From: Gallionella sp.
GTDB taxonomy: Bacteria; Pseudomonadota; Gammaproteobacteria; Burkholderiales; Gallionellaceae
NCBI GenBank assembly: GCA_023229845.1
Contig: JALNYK010000012.1
Span: 1 to 64,000 of the forward strand
DNA length: 64,000 nucleotides
Reading direction: 5' to 3'
Below, in pieces: positions 35,036 to 43,289 of this stretch. Both the position numbers and the translations under genes were made by a program. Under the pieces are notes generated by a model. The model was not told the DNA's origin, did not search any database, and worked only from the letters and a program-made list of their open reading frames with translations. Position 1 is the first letter of the stretch. Every line of letters starts with the position of its first letter.

Positions 35036-36610
35036 ATGCGTATAGGCATTCCTGTAGAGACTCACGCAGGGGAGAAGCGGGTTGCGACGGTGCCGGAAGT
35101 CGTGGAGAAGCTCGTCAAGCTGGGTTTCAATGTTGCGGTCGAGTCCGGCGCCGGAGAGGGCTCGAATTTTAGCGACGAGGCCTATCGCGCGGCAGGCGCC
35201 GAAATCATTAACGGTGCGGCGGCTCTGTGGTCCGCGTCCGACATCGTGTTCAAGGTTGTCGTTCCGACGAGTGCCGAGGTGGACTTGATGCGCGAAGGCG
35301 GCGTCTTGATCGGCTTCGTCTGGCCTGCACAAAACCCGGAATTGATGCAACAACTGGCTGGCAAGCGCGCCACCGTGCTGGCCATCGATGCGCTGCCGCG
35401 CATGTTGAGTCGCGCCCAGAAGATGGACGCCCTGACCTCGCAGGCCGGCGTCGCCGGCTACCGCGCCGTCATCGAGGCCGCCAACGTCTTCGGTCGCTTC
35501 TTCAACGGCCAGATCACGGCTGCGGGCAAGGTTCCGCCGGCCAAGGTCTTCATCGCCGGCGCCGGCGTAGCCGGTCTGGCCGCGATCGGCACTGCCGCAG
35601 GACTGGGCGCTATCGTGCGCGCCAACGACACCCGCGCCGAAGTGGCCGACCAGGTCAAATCCCTGGGCGGCGAATTCGTGAAAGTCGAATACGAGGAAGA
35701 AGGCGGCGGCGGCGGCGGTTACGCCAAGGTGATGAGCGAGGGCTTCCAGCAGGCACAGCGCGAGATGTACGCCAAGCAGGCCCGCGAGGTGGACATCATC
35801 ATCACGACCGCGCTGATCCCCGGCAAGCCCGCGCCCAGGCTGATCACCGCCGAGATGGTGCAGAGCATGAAGCCGGGCAGCGTCATCGTCGACATGGCGG
35901 CCGAGCGCGGCGGCAATTGCGAGCTGACCGAGCCCGGTCAGGCGGTGGTGAAGCACGGCGTGACCATCGTCGGTTACACCGACCTGAATAGTCGTCTGGC
36001 CAGGCAGTCTTCCTCGCTGTATGCAAGCAATCTGTTCCGCCTGACCGAGGAGTTGTGCAAGACCAAGGATGGCATCATCGACGTCAATATGGAAGACGAT
36101 GCGATTCGTGGCCTGACGGTCATCAAGAACGGCGAAGTCACCTGGCCTGCACCTGCGCCGAAATTGCCGGCAGCGGCCGCTAAACCGGCTGCGGCCAAAC
36201 CGGTTGCAGCACCTGCCACTCATGGTCACGGTGGCGCACCGGCTTCCGCAGGAAAGGTGGCCGCAATGTTCGGTGCCGCCGCATTGTTGTTCCTGCTCAT
36301 CGGCGCTTATGCGCCCGCGGCGTTCCTCGGGCACTTCACGGTGTTCGTGCTCGCGTGTTTCGTCGGTTACATGGTGGTGTGGAATGTCACCCCCGCCCTG
36401 CACACTCCCTTGATGAGCGTCACCAATGCGATCAGCAGCATCATCGCCATCGGCGCACTGGTGCAGATCGCGCCGCCGCTGGAGCTCGGGCTGGATCGTC
36501 CGGATGAATGGATACGCGGGTTGGCGGTGGCGGGTGTCGCGCTCACTGCGGTCAATATGTTCGGCGGCTTCGCCGTCACTCGGCGCATGCTGTCGATGTT
36601 CCGCAAATAA
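35036..36610 (+). CDS. pntA: NAD(P) transhydrogenase subunit alpha
   Basis: 524 residues with GAGGAGAGG upstream. The soluble NAD(H)-binding domain I covers about 1-380 (MRIGIPVETHAGEKRVATVP, FVWPAQNPELMQQLAG, FIAGAGVAGLAAIGTAAGLG, VDMAAERGGNCELT). Then comes an Ala/Pro/Lys-rich linker and four membrane helices (VAAMFGAAALLFLLIGAYAP onward), the E. coli-type two-subunit layout. The enzyme couples proton entry to hydride transfer from NADH to NADP+. A run of glycine codons in EEEGGGGGGYAKVM is normal for the mobile loop of this family. pntB follows after 6 bp. Confidence 0.95.
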   Translation: MRIGIPVETHAGEKRVATVPEVVEKLVKLGFNVAVESGAGEGSNFSDEAYRAAGAEIINGAAALWSASDIVFKVVVPTSAEVDLMREGGVLIGFVWPAQNPELMQQLAGKRATVLAIDALPRMLSRAQKMDALTSQAGVAGYRAVIEAANVFGRFFNGQITAAGKVPPAKVFIAGAGVAGLAAIGTAAGLGAIVRANDTRAEVADQVKSLGGEFVKVEYEEEGGGGGGYAKVMSEGFQQAQREMYAKQAREVDIIITTALIPGKPAPRLITAEMVQSMKPGSVIVDMAAERGGNCELTEPGQAVVKHGVTIVGYTDLNSRLARQSSSLYASNLFRLTEELCKTKDGIIDVNMEDDAIRGLTVIKNGEVTWPAPAPKLPAAAAKPAAAKPVAAPATHGHGGAPASAGKVAAMFGAAALLFLLIGAYAPAAFLGHFTVFVLACFVGYMVVWNVTPALHTPLMSVTNAISSIIAIGALVQIAPPLELGLDRPDEWIRGLAVAGVALTAVNMFGGFAVTRRMLSMFRK

Positions 36611-36616
36611 GGATAA

Positions 36617-38038
36617 ATGAATATGTCTGCAAGCTTGGCAACGGTTGCTTATATCGGCGCAATCATTCTCTTCATCCTCAGCCTGGGTGGTCTGTCCAGC
36701 CCTGAGTCTTCGCGGCGCGGGAATCTCTACGGCATGATAGGCATGACCATCGCCGTGCTGGCCACGGTGTTCGGCCCGCGCGTCACGATGGCCGGAATCC
36801 CGTGGATCATATCCGCGATGGTGGTGGGCGGCAGCATCGGACTTTATGCCGCGCGCAAAGTGCAGATGACGCAGATGCCGGAACTGGTCGCGCTGATGCA
36901 CAGCCTCGTCGGTCTCGCTGCCTGTCTGGTCGGCTTTGCTAATTACATCGATCCGATGGCGGCATTGAATTTGTCCAGCGCCGAAAAAGCGATCCACGAG
37001 ATCGAGGTCTATATCGGCATCCTGATCGGTGCGGTGACCTTCTCCGGCTCCCTCATCGCCTTCGGCAAACTGTCGGGCAAGATCGGCGGCAAGCCGCTGT
37101 TGCTGCCGGGACGGCACTTCCTGAATCTGCTGGGCCTGTTGATCGTCATCGCGTTCGGTTACCAATTTCTGCACGCCGAAACGATCAGTGCGGGCATGAT
37201 CGCGCTGACCGTGATGACGGTGATCGCCTTGCTGTTCGGCATCCACATGGTGATGGCCATCGGCGGCGCCGACATGCCGGTGGTGGTGTCCATGCTGAAC
37301 AGCTACTCCGGCTGGGCGGCAGCGGCGACCGGCTTCATGTTGAACAACGACTTGCTGATCGTCACCGGCGCGCTGGTGGGATCCAGCGGTGCGATTCTCT
37401 CCTACATCATGTGCCGCGCGATGAACCGCAACTTTATCAGCGTCATCGCGGGCGGATTCGGTGGCGGCGCACCGGCCAAGAAGTCCGGCGGCGAGGCGCA
37501 ACCGGCGGGCGAAGTGACCGCCATCAGCGCAATCGAGACGGCGGAACTGTTGCGCGATGCCAAGAACGTGATCATCGTGCCGGGATACGGCATGGCGGTG
37601 GCACAGGCCCAGCACACGGTGTACGAGATCACGCAGCACCTGCGCGAGAAAGGCGTCAACGTGCGTTTCGGCATCCACCCGGTCGCCGGCCGCATGCCCG
37701 GCCACATGAACGTGTTGCTGGCCGAAGCCAAAGTGCCTTACGACATCGTGATGGAGATGGACGAATTGAACGGCGACTTCCCGGATACCGATGTCGCCAT
37801 CGTGATCGGCGCCAACGACATCGTGAACCCGGCAGCCCAGGAAGATCCGGGCAGCCCCATCGCAGGCATGCCGGTGCTGGAAGTCTGGAAGGCCAAGACC
37901 TCCATCATGATGAAGCGCAGCATGGCGACCGGCTATGCGGGCGTGGACAATCCGTTGTTCTACAAGGACAACAACCGCATGTTGTTTGGCGATGCCAAGA
38001 AGATGCTGGAAGAAGTTCTGGTTGCGCTGAAAGCATAG
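36617..38038 (+). CDS. pntB: NAD(P) transhydrogenase subunit beta
   Basis: 473 residues. About nine N-terminal membrane helices (LATVAYIGAIILFILSLGGL, GMIGMTIAVLATVFGPRVTM) form the proton channel with PntA. The C-terminal domain III binds NADP(H): IIVPGYGMAVAQAQHTVYEI, GIHPVAGRMPGHMNVLLAEA, VAIVIGANDIVNPAAQ and KRSMATGYAGVDNPLFY are all family hallmarks. The gene ends the pntAB operon at a strong terminator. NADPH supply for biosynthesis is the expected role. Confidence 0.95.
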   Translation: MNMSASLATVAYIGAIILFILSLGGLSSPESSRRGNLYGMIGMTIAVLATVFGPRVTMAGIPWIISAMVVGGSIGLYAARKVQMTQMPELVALMHSLVGLAACLVGFANYIDPMAALNLSSAEKAIHEIEVYIGILIGAVTFSGSLIAFGKLSGKIGGKPLLLPGRHFLNLLGLLIVIAFGYQFLHAETISAGMIALTVMTVIALLFGIHMVMAIGGADMPVVVSMLNSYSGWAAAATGFMLNNDLLIVTGALVGSSGAILSYIMCRAMNRNFISVIAGGFGGGAPAKKSGGEAQPAGEVTAISAIETAELLRDAKNVIIVPGYGMAVAQAQHTVYEITQHLREKGVNVRFGIHPVAGRMPGHMNVLLAEAKVPYDIVMEMDELNGDFPDTDVAIVIGANDIVNPAAQEDPGSPIAGMPVLEVWKAKTSIMMKRSMATGYAGVDNPLFYKDNNRMLFGDAKKMLEEVLVALKA

Positions 38039-38071
38039 CGGGCGTCCGTTGGCCTGATTTTTCAGCAATGC

Positions 38072-38106
38072 AACGACAAGAGCCGCAAAATGCGGCTCTT
38101 GTCGTT
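38072..38106 (+). terminator. Rho-independent terminator of pntAB
   Basis: Perfect 16-bp stem AACGACAAGAGCCGCA / TGCGGCTCTTGTCGTT with a 3-base loop and a short T-run, 34 bp after the pntB stop. Confidence 0.9.
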
Positions 38107-38204
38107 TTACGTAAATACTTATGCCATCTTGGTCTGCCCTGATTACAATCTCCCCAGAGAATCAGAATAACTATAACAAGCCGTCAGGCCGATAGAGGGA
38201 GGGC

Positions 38205-41200
38205 ATGATGCTGCGCAAATTATTCGAGCGTTGTCCGGCAGACGAGGAAGCCGATGCGCTGCAAGTCGAACAGACCAAACTGCTTTATGCCAATCTTCCG
38301 GCAGCGATACTCATCAACGCGCTGCTGGCGCTGATTCTGGCGGGCGTGCAAAGCGCCGAGATTCCTTCCGAGCAGTTGTTGCTGTGGCTTGCAATACTGG
38401 CCGTCGTCCTGCTCGGCAGGCTGGCATTGCTGCTTGCATGGCAACGTGGCGAGGCGACTCCGGCAAGTTGCACATGCTGGTTGCGTCGCTTCCGCATCGG
38501 CGTTATCGCGACCGGCATAGCCTGGGGAATCGGCGCCGTGCTGCTGTTTCCGCCCGGAGACATAGACCATCAATCCTATCTTGCATTTGCGCTGGCCGGA
38601 CTGAGCGCCGGAGCTATTTCGTCGTTGGCGGTGGATCGTGTGTCCACGATCGGCTTTCTGGCGCCGATGCTGTTGCCGCTGATTGCGCGTCTCGGGTTGG
38701 AAGGCGGCAAGCTTGCCTTGTCGATGGGCATCATGGTGATGCTGTTTTTCGTTTTTATCGCGATGAATGCCTCTCGGGGCAGGCATAGCCTGCACGAAAA
38801 CTTCCGTTTGCGCATCAAGGCTGAGGAGCAGGAACGGATGTTGCGCCAGAGCGAGGCGCGGCTGAATCAGGCGCAGCATACTGCCCATATCGGTAACTGG
38901 GATCTGGACTTGGTCAGGGAAAATCTGTACTGGTCGGACGAGATCTACCGCATATTCGAAATCGATCCGGCTGCCTTCAAACCATCCTATGAATCTTTTC
39001 TTCATGCCATTCATCCGGAGGAGCGCGATGCGGTGAATCAGGCTTATATGCATTCGCTGGAGACACACGAACCCTATGAGATTACGCACCGTCTTTTGAT
39101 GAACGATGGGCGGATAAAATGGGTGACCGAACGTTGCGATTCGCTTTTCGATGCCGAAGGCAAACCCTTGCGTTCGGTCGGTACGGTGCAGGACATCACG
39201 GAACAACAACTCGCCGAAAATACCCTGCGCGAAAACGAGGCCCGTTACCGGGCGGTCACCTACACAGCCAGCGATGCCATCATTACTGCAAACAATGCAG
39301 GAAATATCGTGAACTGGAACCGGGGGGCCGAGATTATCTTTGGTTTTACGGAAACAGAAATTATTGGTCAGCCATTGATTGTGTTGATACCGCAGCGATA
39401 TCGCGAGCGCCATCTCGCTGCGATGAATCAGGTGCTGGCCGGTGGTAAATCACACATCATCGGCAGTGGCGCTATTGAACTGGAAGGGCTGCGCAAGGAC
39501 GGTAGCGAGTTCCCGCTGGAGATGTCGCTGGCCAAGTGGGAGAGCAGCGAGGGGATGTTTTTCACCGGCATTATTCGCGATATTTCCGAACGCAAGCAGG
39601 CCGAGAAAGAGAACAATGAATTGCGTCTTAATCAGCAAGCCTTGCTGAATGCGATTCAGGAATCCACCTTCCTGATGGAGCGAGACGGCACGTTGTTGCT
39701 GACTAATGAGGTGGGGGCGCAGCGTTTGAATACGACGCCGGATGAATTGGTCGGCAAGAACGTTTACGATATTTTTCCGCCGGAGGTGGCCAAGTCACGC
39801 CGGGCAAGATTCGAACATATCGCCCGCACCGGTATGCCGGAGACCTATGAGGACGAGCGTGCCGGACGGCGTTTTTTGAGCACCAATTATCCGATTCGCG
39901 ATGCGGGCGGGGCGGTTTCGCGTTTCGCCGTTTATGCGGCAGATGTCACGAAACAGCGTCAGATTCAGGCGATCGAAGAGTTGTTCTCCGCGATCAACCA
40001 GCGGGTCTTGTCGGGCGGGATCCTGTCTGATGTGTTGCATTTCATCTGCGATGAGGTGGTCCAGCTGTTCGATCTGGACCTGATCTGGCTGGGGCGCAAG
40101 GAAACGGACGGCGCCGTGAGCATCATGACCCATGCGGGGCCGGCTTCGGGTTATGTAGAGGGATTGCGCCGTCTCGGCGTGCGCTGGGACGATACGCCGC
40201 AGGGACGAGGCGGCACGGGAACGGCCATACGCAGTGGCCTGGTGCAGTCCATCAGCTCGGACAACCCGGGTTTCAAGGTGTGGCGCGAACTTGCGCATGA
40301 ATATCGCTTCCAGTCGATGCTGGCCATTCCGTTGCTGATACGCGGCGAGGTGTATGGCGCGTTTACCCTGTACTCCAGCAAGTTGGACATGTTCAGCTCT
40401 ACTACCAGAGACTTGCTGGCCGGCATCGCTACGCGTATCAGCGTTGCAGTCGAGGCGGCGATGGACCAGCAACAGATACGTCTGCTGAGTTCTGCTTTGG
40501 CAGAGGCGGGCAACGGCGTGATGATCACCAACCCGCGCGGCATTATCCAGTGGGTCAATCCGGCGTTCGCAAGGCTGAGCGGCTACAGCAAGGAGGAGTT
40601 GGCTGGACAGACGCCGAGACTGCTGAATTCCGGGCAGCAGTCCGAGGAATATTATCGGGTTATGTGGGAGGCGATCACCAGAGGGGAGACCTGGTGCAGC
40701 GAGACCGTGGAGCGTGCGAAGAACGGGGATGCCTATACCGTTTCGCAGACCATCACGCCGATGCTGGATGACGAAGGCGAGATCACCCATTTCATCGCGA
40801 TTCATGAGGACATCACGGCCCAGAAAAAAACGCAGGAGCGCATCGCGCATATGGCGCATTTCGATGCGCTGACCAACCTGCCGAACCGTGCACTGTTCTT
40901 CGATCGATTGGGGCAAGCCTTGTCGTTGGCCCGGCGCAATCGTGGCGGCCTGGCATTGCTGTTTCTGGATCTGGACGGCTTCAAGCAGGTAAACGATACG
41001 ATGGGTCACCATGCCGGAGACTTGCTGCTCACCGGAGTGGCGGAACGTTTGTGTCTATGCGTGCGGGAGAGCGACACGGTGGCGCGTTTGGGCGGCGACG
41101 AATTTACGGTCATTCTCAATGAGACCCATGAGCATCACGATGTCGCCAGAATCGCCGAGAAGATCATCGAGGCCATTGCGCAGCCGTTCGACTTGGCGGG

Positions 41201-41351
41201 GAAGGCGGCTTATATCGGTGTCAGCATCGGCATCGCGCGTTATTCGGAGGATGCGAACAGCGAGGACGAATTGATGAGAAATGCCGATCAGGCAATGTAT
41301 GCGGCGAAGTCTGCGGGTAAGAATACCTACCGTTTCGGTTCTGCAGGGTAG
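38205..41351 (+). CDS. Membrane sensor diguanylate cyclase (multi-PAS, GAF, GGDEF)
   Basis: 1048 residues. An N-terminal membrane block of about six helices (residues 26-190; LLYANLPAAILINALLALIL) is followed by three PAS domains (about 222-345, 350-470, 485-590; TASDAIITANNAGNIVNWNR in the second), a GAF domain (about 600-745; LLIRGEVYGAFTLYSSKLDM), a fourth PAS (752-875; NGVMITNPRGIIQWVNPAFA) and a C-terminal GGDEF domain (MAHFDALTNLPNRALFFDRL). The active-site motif GGDEF is intact at 963-967 and the product-inhibition site RESD stands five residues before it. So an active, feedback-inhibited c-di-GMP synthase is expected. No EAL domain follows. It is monocistronic, between two terminators. 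Confidence 0.92.
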   Translation: MMLRKLFERCPADEEADALQVEQTKLLYANLPAAILINALLALILAGVQSAEIPSEQLLLWLAILAVVLLGRLALLLAWQRGEATPASCTCWLRRFRIGVIATGIAWGIGAVLLFPPGDIDHQSYLAFALAGLSAGAISSLAVDRVSTIGFLAPMLLPLIARLGLEGGKLALSMGIMVMLFFVFIAMNASRGRHSLHENFRLRIKAEEQERMLRQSEARLNQAQHTAHIGNWDLDLVRENLYWSDEIYRIFEIDPAAFKPSYESFLHAIHPEERDAVNQAYMHSLETHEPYEITHRLLMNDGRIKWVTERCDSLFDAEGKPLRSVGTVQDITEQQLAENTLRENEARYRAVTYTASDAIITANNAGNIVNWNRGAEIIFGFTETEIIGQPLIVLIPQRYRERHLAAMNQVLAGGKSHIIGSGAIELEGLRKDGSEFPLEMSLAKWESSEGMFFTGIIRDISERKQAEKENNELRLNQQALLNAIQESTFLMERDGTLLLTNEVGAQRLNTTPDELVGKNVYDIFPPEVAKSRRARFEHIARTGMPETYEDERAGRRFLSTNYPIRDAGGAVSRFAVYAADVTKQRQIQAIEELFSAINQRVLSGGILSDVLHFICDEVVQLFDLDLIWLGRKETDGAVSIMTHAGPASGYVEGLRRLGVRWDDTPQGRGGTGTAIRSGLVQSISSDNPGFKVWRELAHEYRFQSMLAIPLLIRGEVYGAFTLYSSKLDMFSSTTRDLLAGIATRISVAVEAAMDQQQIRLLSSALAEAGNGVMITNPRGIIQWVNPAFARLSGYSKEELAGQTPRLLNSGQQSEEYYRVMWEAITRGETWCSETVERAKNGDAYTVSQTITPMLDDEGEITHFIAIHEDITAQKKTQERIAHMAHFDALTNLPNRALFFDRLGQALSLARRNRGGLALLFLDLDGFKQVNDTMGHHAGDLLLTGVAERLCLCVRESDTVARLGGDEFTVILNETHEHHDVARIAEKIIEAIAQPFDLAGKAAYIGVSIGIARYSEDANSEDELMRNADQAMYAAKSAGKNTYRFGSAG

Positions 41352-41373
41352 GGATGCGGCAAGGCCGTAATGC

Positions 41374-41402
41374 AAAAAGAGCCGCGATTCGCGGCTCTTT
41401 TT
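41374..41402. terminator. Bidirectional terminator between GGDEF and hemerythrin genes
   Basis: Perfect 14-bp stem AAAAAGAGCCGCGA / TCGCGGCTCTTTTT with a single-base centre; A-run on one side and T-run on the other serve both converging genes. Confidence 0.9.
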
Positions 41403-41424
41403 GTTTCTGGAACGGGCGGATGCG

Positions 41425-41865
41425 TCAGGATTCCAGCAGGTCCGTTGGACGGAAGTCGTACGGATGGGCTTGCAGCGCCGGTTTCATCAGCATGTCGTCA
41501 TCTCTGATGTGCTCGCTTGCCCAGTTGCTCAAGAAGATGAAGTAATGGGTCGAAGCGCTCTCTGACCACCTGCCGTGCATGTCTATCAGTTCGGCTTCCA
41601 TTTGCTGAAGCTCGTTCAATACGTACTGGTGTTCCTCTATATGCTGCTCGAACGGGTGGTCTATCGTCTTCGCGATGAGCTCTTCATTCCTGAAATGAAT
41701 GCGGACAGTATCCTCGAATATCTTGAGCGTTCGAGAGAATACCGCGGTGTCCTGAGCGCGCATTGCGCGTTCGACATCCTCGATCATCTCCAGCAGCCTC
41801 TTGTGGTCGGCGTCGAGGAAGGCATTTCCGACGCTCATCATCTTGGTCCATGTCTGTTGTTCCAT
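41425..41865 (-). CDS. Bacteriohemerythrin
   Basis: 146 residues, the usual length for a single-domain bacterial hemerythrin. The di-iron ligand set is complete: His21 (DADHKRLL), His57 and Glu61 (HFRNE), His75 and His79 (HIEEH), His119 and Asp124 (HIRDDD). The protein binds O2 reversibly and in bacteria serves oxygen sensing or delivery. It lies next to cheZ on the same strand, which might link it to aerotaxis (inference only). Confidence 0.93.
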   Translation of the reverse strand: MEQQTWTKMMSVGNAFLDADHKRLLEMIEDVERAMRAQDTAVFSRTLKIFEDTVRIHFRNEELIAKTIDHPFEQHIEEHQYVLNELQQMEAELIDMHGRWSESASTHYFIFLSNWASEHIRDDDMLMKPALQAHPYDFRPTDLLES

Positions 41866-41895
41866 ACATGACTCCGGTAGCGGTTAAAGACGACT

Positions 41896-42522
41896 TCAGA
41901 ATCCCATCGAAGCCAGCAGGTCGTCCACGTCGTCCTGCCCTGTGACATCTCCCTTGCCGCTCTTGACCGCGGGGCCGGCGGTCAGGCCTTCCTTCGAGAT
42001 CAGCGAGTCGTCGTGGTTAGGGGCATATTCGCGCAGGATTTCAAGCAGGATTTTTTCGATATCCACCGCCGCGACGAGGATCTTGTTGACCATCTGGCCG
42101 GCGACGTCGCGAAACTCCTGCGCTTCCATGATCTGCATCAGGTCATGATGCAGCGCATCCTCGGCGGCGGCGATCTCGCCCAGTTCCGAAATGGTCTCCT
42201 GCACCAGCGCGTGGTGTGCGAGGTCTTCAGCGGCCGACAGCTTCTTGCTCAGGCGGGCGCAGGTCTTGCGCGTGGATTTGGTCAGCGGCAGCGAATTCTC
42301 CACCGCGCTGATGGTTTTCTCCGAGGCCTCGTGCATCGTCTGGTCGATGAAGCTCAGGCGCTCGCGGGCATCCGGCATCGTCGCTGCGCTGCGCTCCAGT
42401 CCCTTGGAGTGACCCAGTTCCTTGAGCAGGCGATGCAGCTGGGCGGCGGCCTGTCCGATCTTGTCCACCTTGTCTTGCGCGAGGTCGGAGCTTCGTTTGG
42501 TGCTGGTCTTGCGCGTTGTCAT
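41896..42522 (-). CDS. cheZ: Chemotaxis phosphatase CheZ
   Basis: 208 residues from the ATG at 42522 (an upstream in-frame ATG would add 13 poor residues). The long four-helix bundle is evident, with the catalytic region IMEAQEFRDVAGQMVNKILV containing the Gln that attacks CheY-phosphate. The C-terminal peptide DDVDDLLASMGF is the CheY-binding tail. It removes the phosphate from CheY-P to reset flagellar switching. Here it is an orphan: no cheY or flagellar gene is adjacent. Confidence 0.92.
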   Translation of the reverse strand: MTTRKTSTKRSSDLAQDKVDKIGQAAAQLHRLLKELGHSKGLERSAATMPDARERLSFIDQTMHEASEKTISAVENSLPLTKSTRKTCARLSKKLSAAEDLAHHALVQETISELGEIAAAEDALHHDLMQIMEAQEFRDVAGQMVNKILVAAVDIEKILLEILREYAPNHDDSLISKEGLTAGPAVKSGKGDVTGQDDVDDLLASMGF

Positions 42523-42589
42523 CTGTCTACCCTCCCTGAGTGTCTGAGGGAATGATAGCAAAGTAGGTCGGGCATGGGCAGGGCGTTCG

Positions 42590-43045
42590 TTATTTCCTCG
42601 TGGTGCGGATGACGAGGAATGCGCCCAGCAGGCTTTGCAGCAGATAGGCGATGCTGGAAATCCCGTGCCACATCCTGAATTCGCCGGCGTACGGGCTTTG
42701 CGACACCTCCAGCGGCAGGGCCTGCGCCTTCAGTTCCGCCATCAGCGGTTGGAGGCCGAACTGCGACAGCAGCACGATCAGCAACATTGCGACGGTGACC
42801 CTGAACATTGTTTCGTGCATCGCAGCGCGACCCGTGAGGGCAACGCGCCAGGCCAGCAGATATGTGCCGCATACGATGCCGAGATAGCCGAGCATTGCAA
42901 ACATCTGTCCGGCCAGCATGCCGGCCAGTTGCCGGTCCGGCTGTGCATGGAACAGGATGGGCACGGCGAGGTAGCCGACGGCCCATAGGCCGCCGACCCA
43001 GGCGGTGGTTGCAAGCAGTGCGAGGTGGCGGGGCAGGTTTTTCAT
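42590..43045 (-). CDS. DUF4149 integral membrane protein
   Basis: 151 residues with four membrane helices. The family signature is visible: WVGGLWAVGYLAVPILFHA at the N-terminus, AGQMFAMLGYLGIVCGTYLL in the second helix and FRMWHGISSIAYLLQSLLGA at the end. The TMEM205/DUF4149 family has no established bacterial function. It reads toward cheZ with a 67-bp gap holding cheZ's presumed promoter. Confidence 0.85.
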   Translation of the reverse strand: MKNLPRHLALLATTAWVGGLWAVGYLAVPILFHAQPDRQLAGMLAGQMFAMLGYLGIVCGTYLLAWRVALTGRAAMHETMFRVTVAMLLIVLLSQFGLQPLMAELKAQALPLEVSQSPYAGEFRMWHGISSIAYLLQSLLGAFLVIRTTRK

Positions 43046-43118
43046 GAGGTTCGGAGTCCGGATTGATGCGGGCGCGATGATAGCAAGGCGGGTAGATGTA
43101 TTGCGGAAAAACCATTAC

Positions 43119-43271
43119 AGGGCTTCTCTATAAATTCAAATTTCGTCATTCCGGCGCAGGCCGGAATCCAGCGGTTTTAATTAACATGCGTTTATGTCAG
43201 TGCGTTGCACTGTCTATTTTATTAACTGGACACCAGCCTTCGCCGGTGTGACGAATTTATAGAGGTGCCCT
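43119..43271. mobile_element. 153-bp MITE-like element with 19-bp terminal inverted repeats
   Basis: Left end AGGGCTTCTCTATAAATTC (43119-43137) and right end GAATTTATAGAGGTGCCCT (43253-43271) are complements at 17 of 19 positions. Inside are a left arm of the GTCATTCCGGCG family (43144-43171) and a diverged right arm (43226-43253). No coding capacity. It fills the gap between the DUF4149 gene and comEC. A fragment of the same element is at 1231-1342. Confidence 0.75.
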
Positions 43272-43289
43272 ACAGTTTGTTGTTCCGGA

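Noticed and set aside
34952..38068. Long minus-strand frame opposite pntAB
   Set aside because: Shadow of two clearly recognised genes; His/Arg/Asp-rich composition typical of antisense frames in GC-rich DNA.
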